Shown here piece by piece: positions 5,477 to 6,429 of a DNA stretch of 6,429 bases. The position numbers and the translations under genes were made by a program. Position 1 is the stretch's first letter. Each line of letters begins with the position of its first letter. The notes under the pieces were generated by a model. The model saw only the letters and a list, made by a program, of their open reading frames with translations, was not told the origin of the DNA and did not search any database. Origin of the DNA: an uncultured Acidimicrobiales bacterium (GTDB lineage: Bacteria; Actinomycetota; Acidimicrobiia; Acidimicrobiales; Aldehydirespiratoraceae); NCBI GenBank assembly GCA_938091985.1, contig CALKOE010000274.1, forward strand, positions 1 through 6,429, written 5' to 3'.

Positions 5477-6429
5477 AAGGGAGGGCAGCGCCCATCATCT
5501 CGACGAAGTTGTGCTCGTAGAACTTGTCGCGGGCCGGGGCGGGCAGGCCATCCATCGTGTCTTCGAACAGCCGGATCGGGTCCTTGCTGCCCTCGGGGTG
5601 AGGGAAGTCGGAAGAGAAGAGCATGATGTCGTCGCCGCACTCTTCGATGAGCCAGCCCACGTCTTCGCGAACGAACGGTGTGACGAACAACTGACGGTGG
5701 ACATAGTCCGAGGCTCGAAGCTCGAGATCACGCACGCGTGGCTCGGTCTTCGAGAAGGTCGCCTGGCAGGCGTCGAGAAGACGAAGGAAGCCAGGTACCC
5801 ATAGCGCACCCTGCTCGATGCACCCACCCCTCAGCCCGGGATGGTCGTCGAGCACTCCGTCGAGAATCATCGAGGACAGAAACTGCTCGGGGATCTGGTG
5901 GATCGCCATGTAGTCACGGGAGCGGATGTTCTCGCCACCACCGAGGAAGTCCGACACCGCGCGGCCGTTGTCGTGAAACGCCTTCTTCACCGGCCGCCCC
6001 GCTCCCCCGATGTGGAGCATGAAGGGGATCTGCCGTTCCTCGAGAAGCGCCCAGACCGGGTCGTAGTCCGGGTGCGTAGGGCTGACCCCTCGGCCGGGAT
6101 TCGATGGGAACAAGATCGCGGCGGCCCCGAGGTCGAGCGCTTCCGTAACGGTCGCGAGCGTGTTGTCGGGGCCGTTCCATGCCGCCATGGCCACCGGCAG
6201 GAGCCGCCGATCATCGCTACAGAAGTCGGTAATCGCACGGTTGTGGGCGGTGAGTCCACCCATGGCGAGCGCCACATCGTCGCCGAGAAACTGGGTGGCC
6301 GCGAACGTCGAGAACACCAGCTGCGAGTCGAAACCAAGCAGATCCATGGCTCGTGACCGTTCACCCGGCTCGAATGCTCCGAGCCCCGACCAACCCTTCA
6401 TCTTCATGAGCGCGGCTTCGGCTTCGTCG
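5475..6429 (-). CDS. Amidohydrolase family 2 protein (ACMSD-like, COG2159 type), N-terminus outside window
   Basis: This metal-dependent TIM-barrel enzyme belongs to the superfamily that includes ACMSD and related decarboxylases and hydrolases of aromatic or cyclic acids. Counting from the internal ATG at 6407, 310 residues are visible. The frame continues open to the right edge (DEAEAAL precedes it), and the family's N-terminal D/HxH metal motif is absent, so the real start lies beyond 6429 and some 60-100 residues are missing. Recognisable parts are MDLLGFDSQLVFS (21-33), FMLHIGGAG with metal-ligand candidate His132, GVLDDHPGLR...EQGALWVP (184-205), SSDFPHPEG (265-273) with Asp267 as the typical late metal or base residue, and the C-terminal HNFVEMMG. 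There is no membrane segment. The substrate and reaction cannot be assigned. It converges on the acyl-CoA synthetase gene, which is compatible with but does not prove a common catabolic pathway. Confidence 0.85.
   Translation of the reverse strand, partial: DEAEAALMKMKGWSGLGAFEPGERSRAMDLLGFDSQLVFSTFAATQFLGDDVALAMGGLTAHNRAITDFCSDDRRLLPVAMAAWNGPDNTLATVTEALDLGAAAILFPSNPGRGVSPTHPDYDPVWALLEERQIPFMLHIGGAGRPVKKAFHDNGRAVSDFLGGGENIRSRDYMAIHQIPEQFLSSMILDGVLDDHPGLRGGCIEQGALWVPGFLRLLDACQATFSKTEPRVRDLELRASDYVHRQLFVTPFVREDVGWLIEECGDDIMLFSSDFPHPEGSKDPIRLFEDTMDGLPAPARDKFYEHNFVEMMGAALP

Noticed and set aside
5841..6356. 171-residue open frame on the plus strand opposite the amidohydrolase
   Set aside because: Arg/Val/Glu/His-rich shadow with no ribosome-binding site; the minus-strand frame carries the family motifs.
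3843..6429. Acyl-CoA synthetase plus amidohydrolase as a dedicated catabolic operon
   Set aside because: The genes converge and are on opposite strands with a hairpin between them, so they are not co-transcribed; no substrate link is visible.

Overview
The window is GC-rich, has short intergenic gaps and strong G/C preference at third codon positions. Together with a short-form 6-phosphogluconate dehydrogenase, a coupled zwf and a small actinobacterial-type hypothetical protein, this suggests a high-GC actinobacterium, plausibly an Acidimicrobiia/Ilumatobacter-like lineage from an environmental or metagenomic source. That placement is inference from gene types and style, not from a marker gene.

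Layout. (1) Bases 1 to about 126 read on the minus strand as an internal piece of a molybdopterin-dependent oxidoreductase. (2) At about 113-128 this changes abruptly into the plus-strand C-terminal half of a periplasmic substrate-binding protein of the branched-chain amino-acid ABC transporter type (128-865). The front half of that protein is absent, so the left end looks like a chimeric junction or rearrangement breakpoint. (3) The convergent gap 866-1003 holds two strong GC-rich hairpins, the first a perfect 18-bp dyad and the second a terminator-like stem with a GAAA loop. (4) A tightly packed minus-strand operon follows, in transcription order gnd (3769-2744), zwf (2747-1368) and a small hypothetical protein (about 1375-1004), each overlapping the next by a few bases. 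(5) A short divergent gap (3770-3842) separates it from a plus-strand acyl-CoA synthetase (3843-5411). (6) A convergent gap with an imperfect hairpin leads to a minus-strand amidohydrolase (5475 to beyond the right edge).

How the genes fit together. gnd and zwf encode the two dehydrogenases of the oxidative pentose-phosphate pathway: glucose-6-phosphate to 6-phosphogluconolactone, and 6-phosphogluconate to ribulose-5-phosphate. The lactonase between them is not encoded here. The acyl-CoA synthetase and the amidohydrolase are catabolic-type enzymes on separate transcripts, and no shared pathway can be shown. I see no tRNA, rRNA, CRISPR array, insertion sequence or phage gene, and no evidence for a novel multi-gene system. 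The most informative oddities are the left-end junction, the paired hairpins and the overlapping gnd-zwf-small-protein arrangement.
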